In this document: positions 15,648-25,186 of the stretch, piece by piece
Numbering within the stretch: position 1 is the first letter of the stretch
How the letters are laid out: each line of letters begins with the position of its first letter
Source: Pedobacter frigidisoli
GTDB lineage: Bacteria; Bacteroidota; Bacteroidia; Sphingobacteriales; Sphingobacteriaceae
DNA length: 64,000 nt
Reading direction: 5' to 3'
Assembly: GCF_004331675.1 (NCBI RefSeq)
Contig: NZ_SJSN01000004.1
Span: 188,255-252,254, forward strand
Notes under the pieces: model-generated
The model's database searches: none
What the model was told of the DNA's origin: nothing
Seen by the model: only the letters and a program-made list of their open reading frames with translations
Made by a program: the position numbers and the translations under genes

Positions 15648-18600
15648 TTAGTTAAGCTTGTAGTTTACAACATTCAATCCCAACAATTGTTCTAAGAACT
15701 TGTTGTTCGGATTTATTTTTAAATTTTTGGATGGCATATCCAGCATAATCTCTTTTTCCCTATCAAAAATAGCGAAGTTAAGTTGGCAGTTCTGTTGCTC
15801 AGAATTTGCCTTATTGTCTGCTAATATTGCTTCAATCTCTCGCATCAATTCATCATTAACCCGCTCAATGGGTACTTGGATAGTTAAGCTCTTCGCCAAT
15901 TTATCTCTTAATTCTGACATTAGATTTATTGCTGTGATCTTAAACTCCCAATCGCCTGCTTTTCCAAATCTTTCTCCAACCCTACCCCTAATTTGTAAGA
16001 AATATCCCTCAGTTAAAAACGACTTAAATTTTAAGAAATCCTCTCCAAATAAAGCCATTTCCGAAGCGTCCTCGTAATCCTCAAAAACGAAAGTCCCGAA
16101 TGGCTTACCTGTTTTGGTAATTCTTTGCGATGCCGAAACCACTAAACCACCCACGCAAAGCTCCCGGTTTTGTAGCTTTACAAATTCCGCCAAAACTTCT
16201 TCGTTAGTATCGCCCATCCTCACTTTATTGATGATGCTCAATTGCCTCACACCATGCGTACAGAACTTATCGAGCTCTAATTTATAATTATCCAAAGGGT
16301 GACCAGAAAGAAAAATCCCGATAGCATCTTTTTCATATTTCAAGCGATCCATTAATGCCCATTCTGGCGAAACTGGTAATGTTGGCTCTAAAATTAAATC
16401 GGCCTTTGAACCACCAAACAGTGAAGCTTGCGATGTATTTTCATTGTTCTGAAAATCATTTGCATACTTGATAATCTTCTCAATGCCATTCATTTTATCA
16501 TTCGGACCGATGTAGAAAAACTGAGCCCTATGTCCGCCAAAAGCATCAAAAGCACCACTGTAAACAAAACTTTCATAAGCTTTTTTATTTACAATTCTGG
16601 TATTAGATCGCTTTGCAAAATCGTAAACTGACGAATACGCCCCGTTTTCTAACCTTTCTTCGATAATGCTTTCTACCGCTTTCTCGCCTACACCTTTTAC
16701 AGCCGACATCCCGAAACGAACCTCACCCCTAATGTTCACCGAGAATTTAAGATCAGATTCGTTAACATCCGGCCCCAAAACGGTAACGCCCATCTGGCGA
16801 CATTCTTCCATAAAGAAAGCAACCTGTTTAATATCACTCATGTTATTGGAAAGTACCGCAGCCATGTATTCTGCAGGATAATGTGCTTTTAAATAGGCCG
16901 TTTGATAAGCAATCCACGCATAACAGGTAGAGTGCGATTTGTTAAACGCATAAGATGCAAATGCCTCCCAATCTTTCCAAATTTTTTCTAAAGTAACCGC
17001 ATCATGACCTTTCTCCGCAGCCTGCTTAACGAATTTAGGTTTCATTTTATCCAGCACTTCCTTTTGCTTTTTACCCATCGCCTTACGCAAAACATCGGCC
17101 TCACCTTTGGTAAATCCAGCCAATTTTTGCGATAAAAGCATTACCTGCTCCTGGTAAACCGTAATACCGTAAGTCTCCTTTAGGTATTCCTCACAAGCAT
17201 CTAAATCATACTTAATCTCTTCCTCACCGTTCTTCCGCTTTACGAAACTAGGAATATACTCCATTGGTCCTGGGCGGTATAAGGCATTCATGGCAATTAA
17301 ATCGTCGAAAACCGTTGGCTTTAACTCTTTCATGTACTTCTGCATCCCCGGACTTTCATATTGGAAAATACCAATGGTTTCGCCACGTTGGAAAAGCTCA
17401 TAAGTCAATACATCATCAATTGGGAAAGTATCTGGATCGAGGTTAATGCCATGCCTTTTCTTCACCAATTTAACCGTATCCTTAATTAGCGTAAGCGTTT
17501 TTAAGCCCAAGAAATCCATCTTTAACAAACCGGCACTTTCTACAACCGAGTTATCAAATTGGGTAACATATAAATCAGAATCCTTGGCCGTAGCCACAGG
17601 AACGAAATTGGTAATATCACTTGGCGTAATAATTACACCGCAAGCGTGGATTCCTGTATTCCTTAACGAGCCCTCTAAAACCTGCGCCTGCTGAATGGTT
17701 TCGGCACTTAAATCTTTCAAAAGCCCCATCGCCTTTAGCTCCTGAACTCGCTCGTACTCATCCGGACGTAAGGCATCTTTCAAACTCTTTTCATCGAGTG
17801 TGAAGATCTTTGCCAATTTCATATTCGGAATGAGCTTGGCAATTTTATCGGCCTCGAACAATGGTAAATCTAAAACCCTTGCCGTATCACGGATGGAAGA
17901 TTTCGCCGCCATGGTTCCGTAAGTAATGATTTGCGCTACCTGACTAGAACCGTACTTATTGATTACGTATTCCATTACGCGACCACGACCCTCATCATCA
18001 AAATCGATGTCGATATCCGGCATGGAAACACGATCTGGATTTAAGAACCGCTCAAAAAGGAGGTCATACTTAAGGGGGTCGATGTTGGTGATCCATAAAC
18101 AGTAAGCCACAACAGAACCTGCAGCAGAACCACGACCAGGACCAACGGAAACATCTCTTCTACGGGCTTCTGCAATAAAATCTTGTACAATTAAGAAATA
18201 ACCGGGGTAACCCGTTTTCTCAATCGTTGCCAATTCAAAATCTAACCGATCAATAACCTCTGGCTTTAATTCGCCATAACGTTTTTTAGCGCCCTCATAA
18301 GTAAGGTGCCTTAAAAATTTATTTTCTCCCCGTTTTCCACCATCACTTTCATCCTCAACCACTAAAAACTGTTCTGGAATATCAAACTTCGGTAATAAAA
18401 CCTCGCGGGCGAGCTTGTAGATTTCAATCTTATCTACAATCTCTTGTATGTTTAAAATCGCCTCGGGCAAATCAGCAAAAAGCGCTTTCATTTCATCGCC
18501 CGATTTGAAATAATATTCTTGATTAGGCAAGCCATAGCGGTAGCCGCGGCCACGGCCAATTGGTGTTGCCTGCTTTTCTCCATCTTTTACACAAAGCAAA

Positions 18601-20081
18601 ATATCATGCGCATTTGCATCTTTTTTGTTGATGTAATAAGTATTATTGGTAGCAACCAGTTTCACCTCGTGCTTTTTAGCCAAAGCAATTAAGGATGTAT
18701 TTACTCGATCCTCATCCTCCTGATTGTGGCGCATCACCTCCACATAAAAATCTTCTCCAAATTGCTCTTTCCACCAAATCAAAGCTTCCTCGGCCTGATT
18801 TTCGCCCATGTTTAGAAGCTTGTTCGAAATCTCTCCAGATAAGTTTCCAGATAATACAATAATATCATCCTTATAAGTTTCAATTACGTTTCTATCAATC
18901 CTTGGAACATAATAAAAGCCCTTTGTATAGGCAATTGAAGACATTTTAGCTAAATTATGATAGCCATTTTTGTTCTTTGCCAAAAGCACCATCTGGTAGC
19001 CATTATCTTTGGTTGTTCTGTTCAGATGATCATCACAAACGAAAAATTCTACACCAATAATTGGCGTCATGACTACTTCGGTAGGGCGTTGACCTGCTTC
19101 AATCGCTTCCGCGTTTTTAGCTTCTGCAGCTTTATTATGATTTAAAACTGCATTAACGAAATGAAAAGCACCCATCATATTTGCATGATCCGTCATGGCG
19201 ACAGCGGGCATTTTCTGTGCAGCAGTTGCTTTTATTAATGCAGGAATGCTGATGGTACTTTGCAACACCGAAAACTGCGTATGGTTGTGCAAATGCACAA
19301 AAGTTGCCGCAGCAAGTTCCTGTTTATTTTCAGCCAGCTCTTGTCTAGAAACGCCGCCACCCTCTGCTTTTTGCAAGCGCTTGCGAATCTCATCAGAGGC
19401 CGATTTTAAGTTAACATGCTGTATGCCAAAACTCGGAATTGATGCTGGATTTATCTCCCTAAAACATGGAAAATATTCAACGTCAACCAGTAATTCTTCT
19501 TTTGTAAAAACTTCCTTTTTAATCAATTCCAAAAAGCAGCGTGTAGTTGCCTCCACATCAGCAGTTGCATTGTGCGCCTCATTAAAAGGAACGCCAAATA
19601 AATAAGAGTGCAACTCGGTTAAGGTTGGCAATTTAAACTTGCCGCCTCTACCTCCTGGCAGCTTTAACAAACTGGCCGTAATTTCTGTACAGGTATCTAA
19701 AACCGGCATTTCTGCCATTCTATTTTCAAGGCCAAAACGATGAAATTCGCAACCCATAATGTTTACATCAAAGCCAACATTCTGGCCTACTATAAACTTC
19801 GATTTTGACAGTGCGATATTGAATTTCTCCAAAACCTCGGCCAATGTTATCCCTTGTTCAGCAGCTAAATCAGTAGAAATTCCGTGAATTCTTTCCGCAT
19901 CATAAGGAATATTAAAACCCTCTGGCTTAACCAAATAATCCTGATGTTCAACCAGCCGCCCCATCTCATCGTGCAGTTGCCATGCAATTTGAATACAACG
20001 CGGCCAATTATCCGTATCGGTAATTGGGGCATTGTAATTACGTGGCAAACCCGTGGTTTCAGTATCAAAAATTAAGTACAT
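15648..20081 (-). CDS. dnaE: DNA polymerase III alpha subunit with fused N-terminal exonuclease
   Basis: 1477 residues, about 300 more than a usual DnaE. Residues 1 to ~185 are a DnaQ-type DEDDh 3'-5' exonuclease: FDTETTGLP with D6 and E8, VGQNVGFDVN, and HNATADVEATTR. A PHP domain follows from ~265 (FVHLHNHTQFSVLQS, MTDHANMMGAFHF). The polymerase palm and fingers follow, with the catalytic acids in PDIDIDFDDEGRGRVMEYV, then YRPGPMEYIPSFVKRKNGEE. HhH and OB-fold regions (GTFVFEDYEDASEMALFGE) close it. It replicates the chromosome; the fused exonuclease likely provides proofreading in cis. Start ATG at 20081 begins directly with the exonuclease. Confidence 0.97.
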   Translation of the reverse strand: MYLIFDTETTGLPRNYNAPITDTDNWPRCIQIAWQLHDEMGRLVEHQDYLVKPEGFNIPYDAERIHGISTDLAAEQGITLAEVLEKFNIALSKSKFIVGQNVGFDVNIMGCEFHRFGLENRMAEMPVLDTCTEITASLLKLPGGRGGKFKLPTLTELHSYLFGVPFNEAHNATADVEATTRCFLELIKKEVFTKEELLVDVEYFPCFREINPASIPSFGIQHVNLKSASDEIRKRLQKAEGGGVSRQELAENKQELAAATFVHLHNHTQFSVLQSTISIPALIKATAAQKMPAVAMTDHANMMGAFHFVNAVLNHNKAAEAKNAEAIEAGQRPTEVVMTPIIGVEFFVCDDHLNRTTKDNGYQMVLLAKNKNGYHNLAKMSSIAYTKGFYYVPRIDRNVIETYKDDIIVLSGNLSGEISNKLLNMGENQAEEALIWWKEQFGEDFYVEVMRHNQEDEDRVNTSLIALAKKHEVKLVATNNTYYINKKDANAHDILLCVKDGEKQATPIGRGRGYRYGLPNQEYYFKSGDEMKALFADLPEAILNIQEIVDKIEIYKLAREVLLPKFDIPEQFLVVEDESDGGKRGENKFLRHLTYEGAKKRYGELKPEVIDRLDFELATIEKTGYPGYFLIVQDFIAEARRRDVSVGPGRGSAAGSVVAYCLWITNIDPLKYDLLFERFLNPDRVSMPDIDIDFDDEGRGRVMEYVINKYGSSQVAQIITYGTMAAKSSIRDTARVLDLPLFEADKIAKLIPNMKLAKIFTLDEKSLKDALRPDEYERVQELKAMGLLKDLSAETIQQAQVLEGSLRNTGIHACGVIITPSDITNFVPVATAKDSDLYVTQFDNSVVESAGLLKMDFLGLKTLTLIKDTVKLVKKRHGINLDPDTFPIDDVLTYELFQRGETIGIFQYESPGMQKYMKELKPTVFDDLIAMNALYRPGPMEYIPSFVKRKNGEEEIKYDLDACEEYLKETYGITVYQEQVMLLSQKLAGFTKGEADVLRKAMGKKQKEVLDKMKPKFVKQAAEKGHDAVTLEKIWKDWEAFASYAFNKSHSTCYAWIAYQTAYLKAHYPAEYMAAVLSNNMSDIKQVAFFMEECRQMGVTVLGPDVNESDLKFSVNIRGEVRFGMSAVKGVGEKAVESIIEERLENGAYSSVYDFAKRSNTRIVNKKAYESFVYSGAFDAFGGHRAQFFYIGPNDKMNGIEKIIKYANDFQNNENTSQASLFGGSKADLILEPTLPVSPEWALMDRLKYEKDAIGIFLSGHPLDNYKLELDKFCTHGVRQLSIINKVRMGDTNEEVLAEFVKLQNRELCVGGLVVSASQRITKTGKPFGTFVFEDYEDASEMALFGEDFLKFKSFLTEGYFLQIRGRVGERFGKAGDWEFKITAINLMSELRDKLAKSLTIQVPIERVNDELMREIEAILADNKANSEQQNCQLNFAIFDREKEIMLDMPSKNLKINPNNKFLEQLLGLNVVNYKLN

Positions 20082-20535
20082 ATTGTATGGTAAAGAATTA
20101 ACCGTTTCAGAATATCACGGTTCTTCAAAAATAAGGATTTTGAAGGTTGATGTTGTCAGGATTTTATCAACAAAAGATTAGGATAAGTTTTAAGGACGAG
20201 ATTGTTGTAATGGCATCCAACCTTGCTGTCATATTGAGGCACGAAACTTATGTGCGTTTATTTACTTTTGGTTAAATAATGCTAACTTAAAACTGTAAGA
20301 ATTTGATATAACCACTCAGATTTAGGATTTAGGTTCGTTTTAGTCATTAATAATATAATTTTAGCATCCTATTCATCAAGTTAGATAATTTCCAATTCAG
20401 CATATTGAAAAACCTAAGTTTAATTTAAAAATTTAGATCCTCAACACCTAAATACAAGAAGTAAGTTTTAATTCTCTTGTATTTTATTTATCTTGGCTAA
20501 GCAGAGATACGCACATACCGCTAACCAAATCGATC
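20082..20535. other. Gene-free 454 bases between divergent genes
   Basis: AT-rich spacer that should hold the promoters of dnaE (leftward) and the small exported protein (rightward); I find no good TTTG/TAnnTTTG pair. A decayed copy of the GAGGCACGAAGC repeat lies at about 20226-20248. Nothing else identified. Confidence 0.4.
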
Positions 20536-20979
20536 ATGAAACTAATTAAATTGCTCTTTTTAGGAATGTTCGCAATTCTATGTACAGCTACAAAACAACA
20601 CAGCAATATAAGTATTGCCCAAGCATTTATTAATGATGTCGCAAAGGGGGAAATACAAAATGAAGCAATTATAAAAAAATATCTTTGTGAGATTACAGAG
20701 TCAAAAGAAATAGAATTAATCGAAATGCAATTAAACGCATTAAGAACTGAGTTAATTACTGGTAAATTAAAAATCGAAAGCTATAAGAATATTTCTTTAA
20801 GTGAACAAACAATTTTAGTAGAAAGTTCAGAAAAAGATTTTATTTACAGCGTAAAATGTAGCGATAAATTTATCTGTTTCATATTATTGGAGAATAACAA
20901 AATTGCTTCATTCGCTACCATAAATAAAGGAGGGAGAAGAATTTTTATATCATTTTGCAACCAAGGAAAAAAGATTTAG
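20536..20979 (+). CDS. Hypothetical exported protein
   Basis: 147 residues with an N-terminal hydrophobic signal (KLIKLLFLGMFAILCTATK). The rest looks like a small alpha+beta domain (AQAFINDVAKGEIQNEAIIK... SEKDFIYSVKCSDKFICFIL). Not recognised. The Cys at position 16 lacks a proper lipobox context. It stands alone on its strand between repeat-rich spacers. Confidence 0.6.
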   Translation: MKLIKLLFLGMFAILCTATKQHSNISIAQAFINDVAKGEIQNEAIIKKYLCEITESKEIELIEMQLNALRTELITGKLKIESYKNISLSEQTILVESSEKDFIYSVKCSDKFICFILLENNKIASFATINKGGRRIFISFCNQGKKI

Positions 20980-21401
20980 CTTTTTGTTTTGACCTGATTT
21001 AACACTATTTAACCCTCAACCTGCGTTTAATAATACTCGATAAACGCTGGTCGGGATTACAAAACCCGACCTTGATCTTAGGATTTTAGATCCTATAAAA
21101 AACTTATACAATCTACCTTTTTGCGAAATCATTTAAATAATTTGGAAAGCAATAGCAGTAATTCTTCGGTTGGGTTTGGTCCCGCTAATGTTTCTGCCGA
21201 AGAAAAAAAACGGCATCCACGAATATCGGGTTTGGATAACTTAATCCTGAATAAATCCGTCATTTCGAACGAAGTTGAGAAATCTTTGAACCTTAACATT
21301 AAGTTCAAAACATTTATGCGCTATGCTCGCTTTGAAAATAGTTAGAATGTGTTCCTTTTTCTTATTTTTATCAAACAGCAACAAATTATAATTAGACGCA
21401 A
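20980..21401. repeat. Gene-free 422 bases with three repeat types
   Basis: 21043-21065 region: GGTCGGGATT opposed by AAAACCCGACC, then AGGATTTTAGATCCT. 21142-21240: partial copy E of the palindromic element, starting with TTGGAAAGCAA and containing GGTCCCGCT. 21262-21290: GTCATTTCGAACGAAGTTGA, a common Bacteroidota spacer repeat. A 74-codon open frame across these (21121-21345) is not a gene. Confidence 0.55.
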
Positions 21402-22538
21402 ATGAAATCTCTAGCTTTCCAGCTGCTTTTTATCTTAATGCTATTCGCAAGTACTAATCTAATTTCCCAAGAAGCATACACCATTTCGGGAATTGTTGAA
21501 GATGAGCAGCATAAACCTATACAAAACGCTACCGTATTTATCAGCGGCTCTCAAAAGGTTACTAAAACTAGCGAAACAGGTCAATTTACGTTCATAGGAA
21601 TTACTGCCGGCAACTACTCCATATCTTCAAAAATGCTTGGATTTGAAACACCCTCGCTGGCCATTACTATTCATGACAAATCCATTAACCTTGCAATTAT
21701 TTTAAAAGAAAAACCGATAACGCTAAATGAGGTAAACATCATCTCAGATGATGATCGCAAGTGGTATTATAGCATATTTAAAGAACAGTTTTTAGGTAAA
21801 TCGATCGACAAAAAAAAATGTGTAATCCTAAATTCTGAAATTCTGAACTTTATTGGCAAAAAGATTAATCCACCATATGATCTTATCTTAAAAGTTAGTG
21901 CTGATGAATTATTAATCATTGAAAATAAGCTGCTAGGTTACAGAATCAAATATCTTCTTCGAGCTTTTGAATATAATGCTAAAACACGCATCACCTCATA
22001 TGATGGTGATAGTAGTTTTGAAGAGATAGAGGGAACGCCTGAGCAGAAAAAAATATGGGCTAAAAATAGGTTGGCAGCTTATCAAGGGTCGTTAATGCAT
22101 TTTTTGAGATCAGCATATAATAACACCGTTTTACAAGAGGGATTTATTGCAAACCAGCTTATAAAAAGTAGTAACATATTCGATGAAAGAATTTACAGGA
22201 ATCCTAACCCGGCCAAATTTTCCAGCTTAGTTAACCGTGTAGATAGCTCATTTGTTTCATACAAATTCAACGGTTTAAATATTGTCTACCGACCAAAAAA
22301 GGCTAGTTTAGAAATAGTTAGAGGAGAAAGTAAAGTAATCATCGATAGCTACCCAGATGACCGTAACCTCTTACCTATTGATGCGACCGGTAAAAGTTCT
22401 CAGCTATTATTGCATTTAAAAGAGGCTATAATTGATGCAAGAGGCAGTGTTTACAGTGGTTATCAAACATTTCTTATTCGCGGTCTTTGGTCAGAAAAGC
22501 GTTTAGGCGATCAATTACCTTTTGAATATCAACCTTAG
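21402..22538 (+). CDS. CarboxypepD_reg-like domain protein
   Basis: 378 residues. The signal peptide ends near LISQ (residue 23). Residues 27-110 form the carboxypeptidase-regulatory-like beta-sandwich (YTISGIVEDEQHKPIQNATV, TSETGQFTFIGITAGNYSI, LNEVNIIS) that also caps SusC/TonB receptors. The C-terminal ~270 residues match the kind of unassigned region found in stand-alone members. Envelope location inferred. It is not part of a SusCD pair here. Short inverted repeats of the same type lie on both sides (about 21043 and 22562). Confidence 0.82.
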   Translation: MKSLAFQLLFILMLFASTNLISQEAYTISGIVEDEQHKPIQNATVFISGSQKVTKTSETGQFTFIGITAGNYSISSKMLGFETPSLAITIHDKSINLAIILKEKPITLNEVNIISDDDRKWYYSIFKEQFLGKSIDKKKCVILNSEILNFIGKKINPPYDLILKVSADELLIIENKLLGYRIKYLLRAFEYNAKTRITSYDGDSSFEEIEGTPEQKKIWAKNRLAAYQGSLMHFLRSAYNNTVLQEGFIANQLIKSSNIFDERIYRNPNPAKFSSLVNRVDSSFVSYKFNGLNIVYRPKKASLEIVRGESKVIIDSYPDDRNLLPIDATGKSSQLLLHLKEAIIDARGSVYSGYQTFLIRGLWSEKRLGDQLPFEYQP

Positions 22539-22674
22539 GAAACAATTAGATCACTACTGCTGGTCGGGATTTTAAATCCTATAAATGAATTTAACTAGTT
22601 TCTCATCTTTCCAATCAAATTAGTTTTTTTCAGTTAGTGAGGCATCAACGAAAGAAAAAAGCATTTAAAAACAG

Positions 22675-23130
22675 TTAACTGAAATGCTCCTGACTTACCA
22701 ATTCACTTACATCATAACCTTTTTCCCTGCATCTTTCAATAATATCAACCAATAAATCAGCTTCCATTTTAGGCTCCCTAGTCATAATAAAAAGGTATTT
22801 CTCATCAGGATGCCCAACTACAACGTAACTGTAATCATCAGCCAATTCTATAATCCAATAGCCAATTTTAAAAGGCCATAAAAATTGAGCTTTCATATCA
22901 CCATCAGGTTTCTCTTCATCAAAAAACAATTTTGAGGTAATCGATTTTTCTTCTGGGTTTCCCTCCTTATGGTAGGTGGTTAAAACATCAAAATGATCAT
23001 CGTCTTTTAAGGTATAAGTCTCCGTAGTTTGTTTCCAATTCTTATCCATCAAAGTTGGAATAGAATATAAAGAATACCATTTACCCTCAAACGCCTTAAG
23101 ATCTATATTACTAATAGGTTTATTTTCCAT
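22675..23130 (-). CDS. Lipocalin family protein (Blc-like)
   Basis: 151 residues. The lipocalin opening motif is FEGKWYSLYSIPTLMDK, and the Blc-type closing block is YWIIELADDYSYVVVGHPDE, then YLFIMTREPKMEAD. Unlike E. coli Blc there is no signal peptide or lipobox, so it is predicted cytoplasmic. Lipocalins bind small hydrophobic ligands; the ligand is unknown. Confidence 0.88.
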   Translation of the reverse strand: MENKPISNIDLKAFEGKWYSLYSIPTLMDKNWKQTTETYTLKDDDHFDVLTTYHKEGNPEEKSITSKLFFDEEKPDGDMKAQFLWPFKIGYWIIELADDYSYVVVGHPDEKYLFIMTREPKMEADLLVDIIERCREKGYDVSELVSQEHFS

Positions 23131-23374
23131 GATGATTTTTTAATAGCTAACCAAAAAAACATCAATATGGTTTTGAATTTCCTACAACTCCATTATGTTG
23201 ACAACGCAAATTGTTATGTTATCACCTCAATTCTTGATGTTGCCCTTTGAAGTGTCATAGCAATAATGGCATAGCTTCTGGTTACATATAAATTTTGAAA
23301 AGAATTATTAAACCTTATATTTATTTCTACCTTCGATTAATATTTAACGATAGCAAACCTTTAAATTAAAATAT

Positions 23375-24313
23375 ATGAAAGTAACGGTTGTGGGCGCAGG
23401 CGCAGTTGGTGCCACCTGTGCAGATAATATTGCCAGAAAAGAATTAGCAAACGAACTTGTTCTATTGGATATTAAAGAGGGATTTGCCGAAGGTAAAGCC
23501 ATCGATATGATGCAAACTGCTACTCTTTTAGGCTTCGATACAAAAATTACTGGGGTAACGGGCGATTATAGTAAAACCGCCGGATCTGATGTAGTGGTAA
23601 TTACTTCGGGCCTACCCCGTAAACCCGGCATGACGCGTGAAGATTTAATCGGCATTAATGCTGGAATCGTTAAAGGCGTTGCCGAAAATATATTGAAATT
23701 CTCTCCAGAAGCAATCTTCATTGTGATTAGTAATCCAATGGACACTATGACTTACTTAGCCTTAAAATCTCTTGGTTTGCCTAAAAACCGCATCATTGGT
23801 ATGGGTGGAACCTTAGATAGCTCACGATTTAAATTCTATTTATCACAAGCTTTAGATTGCAATCCTAATGATTTACAAGGATTTGTAATTGGCGGTCATG
23901 GTGATACCACCATGATTCCGTTGACACGTTTAGCTACTTACCAAAGTTTACCAGTAAGTAATTTATTGGATAAAGCTACGCTTGATAAAGTTGCAGCCGA
24001 TACGATGGTTGGTGGCGCAACACTAACCGGTTTAATCGGAACATCCGCTTGGTATGCGCCGGGTGCCGCTGGAGCTGCATTAGTTGAAGCCATTTTACGC
24101 GACGAAAAGAAACTATTTACTTGCTGCGTTTCATTAGAAGGAGAATACGGACAGGAAGATATTTGCTTAGGTGTTCCAGTAATTATTGGCCGCAGCGGTT
24201 GGGAAAAAATCATCGATTTTAAATTAACTGAAGAGGAACAAGCTGCATTTAATAAAAGTGCCGACGCCGTTAGAAATATGAATAGCGTGCTTGCAGAAAT
24301 GAAATTGGTCTAA
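23375..24313 (+). CDS. mdh: Malate dehydrogenase
   Basis: 312 residues of the LDH-like MDH group. NAD-binding GAGAVGATCADNIARK is at the N-terminus; the substrate-selecting loop GLPRKPGMTREDL has the two Arg of malate dehydrogenases; VISNPMDTMTYLALK follows; and the catalytic His is in IGGHGDTTMIPLTR. It interconverts malate and oxaloacetate in the TCA cycle. It is a single-gene unit; a stem (24354-24377) follows. Lactate dehydrogenase was excluded on the Arg in the loop. Confidence 0.96.
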   Translation: MKVTVVGAGAVGATCADNIARKELANELVLLDIKEGFAEGKAIDMMQTATLLGFDTKITGVTGDYSKTAGSDVVVITSGLPRKPGMTREDLIGINAGIVKGVAENILKFSPEAIFIVISNPMDTMTYLALKSLGLPKNRIIGMGGTLDSSRFKFYLSQALDCNPNDLQGFVIGGHGDTTMIPLTRLATYQSLPVSNLLDKATLDKVAADTMVGGATLTGLIGTSAWYAPGAAGAALVEAILRDEKKLFTCCVSLEGEYGQEDICLGVPVIIGRSGWEKIIDFKLTEEEQAAFNKSADAVRNMNSVLAEMKLV

Positions 24314-24353
24314 TCCTCAACCTTTAAAATTTTTGGTTAAACTTAAATAGTGC

Positions 24354-24377
24354 TTTCCCTCTCGAATGAGAGGGAAA
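24354..24377 (+). terminator. Hairpin after mdh
   Basis: TTTCCCTCTC (24354-24363) and GAGAGGGAAA (24368-24377) pair perfectly over loop GAAT. There is no T-run after it, so it may stabilise the mRNA end or be a repeat rather than a true terminator. A cousin, CTTCTCTC/GAGAGAAG, is at 29853-29874. Confidence 0.5.
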
Positions 24378-24471
24378 CTTAGTATTATGGTTTCTACCCA
24401 TTTCTATCATCAATAAACATTAACCGCCCAACTCAGGTGTCCTAAGATGTCTTAGGTGGTAAAAACATGAA

Positions 24472-24897
24472 ATGAAATCAATTTCAATCCCATTAAAACT
24501 GATAAACTTACAAGACGATGGCTTCCACCTTTTGGTGGAAGTTGTTGTTTTTAAGGAAAAGCACTTCGCCGTATTAGATACTGGAGCATCGAGAAGTGTA
24601 TTCGATAAATCGTTAATAGAACAGCATCTTTCCGAAACGTTAAACGTATCCGACGAGATTAGTGCAGCGACCTTATTCACCACCACTACAACAATACAAG
24701 CAACAATTCCCGAAATAAAAATCGGACCGCTTAAAATTAAGAACTACGAAACTGTAGCTTTCGATCTGCAATCTGTTAGTGAAACCTATCAGCAATTTGG
24801 ACATCCACCTATTATAAGTATCCTTGGCGGCGACATTTTAATGAAACATAGAGCCGTTATCAATTATGATAAAATGATTTTAAGGCTTTATAAATAA
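24472..24897 (+). CDS. Retropepsin-like aspartic protease domain protein
   Basis: 141 residues. The single-domain clan AA aspartic protease motif is FAVLDTGASRSVFDKSLIE (DTG active site near residue 36); the second signature, ILGGDILMKHRAVINYD (hydrophobic-hydrophobic-Gly), is near 120. Such domains act as homodimers. No signal peptide. Substrate unknown. It begins just after a small inverted repeat, CCTAAG/CTTAGG. Confidence 0.82.
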   Translation: MKSISIPLKLINLQDDGFHLLVEVVVFKEKHFAVLDTGASRSVFDKSLIEQHLSETLNVSDEISAATLFTTTTTIQATIPEIKIGPLKIKNYETVAFDLQSVSETYQQFGHPPIISILGGDILMKHRAVINYDKMILRLYK

Positions 24898-24959
24898 CTG
24901 CATTAGCCACAAATTATAAATACCGTGCAGCTGTAAAGTAGCTGTAGATTTTCAATAAT

Positions 24960-25100
24960 GTAGCCGCAGATTCGCAGGTTTTAACTGGTAAGGTATTAAT
25001 TAAAAATATTAATCTGCGAATCTGCGGTTAAAACCTCGGCAACATACCATAACGCGTAATCGATAAGAACTAAAAATCTAATCTGCGAATCTGCGGCCAA
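24960..25100. repeat. CTGCGAATCTGCGG repeats
   Basis: AATCTGCGAATCTGCGG occurs at 25011-25027 and 25080-25096 in direct orientation, and its near complement CCGCAGATTCGCAG at 24964-24977. The copies lie between two plus-strand genes; no gene in the 289-base spacer. Confidence 0.75.
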
Positions 25101-25186
25101 AACTTTCTACACCATAACTTGATTTAAATAATCATTTTGATATCACTTGGTTTCTTATTAGATTTAATTAACCAAACAAATCAGAT

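Noticed and set aside
21121..21345. 74-codon frame upstream of the CarboxypepD_reg-like gene
   Set aside because: Lies over partial element E and the GTCATTTCGAACGAAG repeat; composition is that of repeats; starts with a non-ATG codon.
23375..24313. Lactate dehydrogenase
   Set aside because: The substrate loop reads GLPRKPGMTRED with the Arg typical of malate dehydrogenases.
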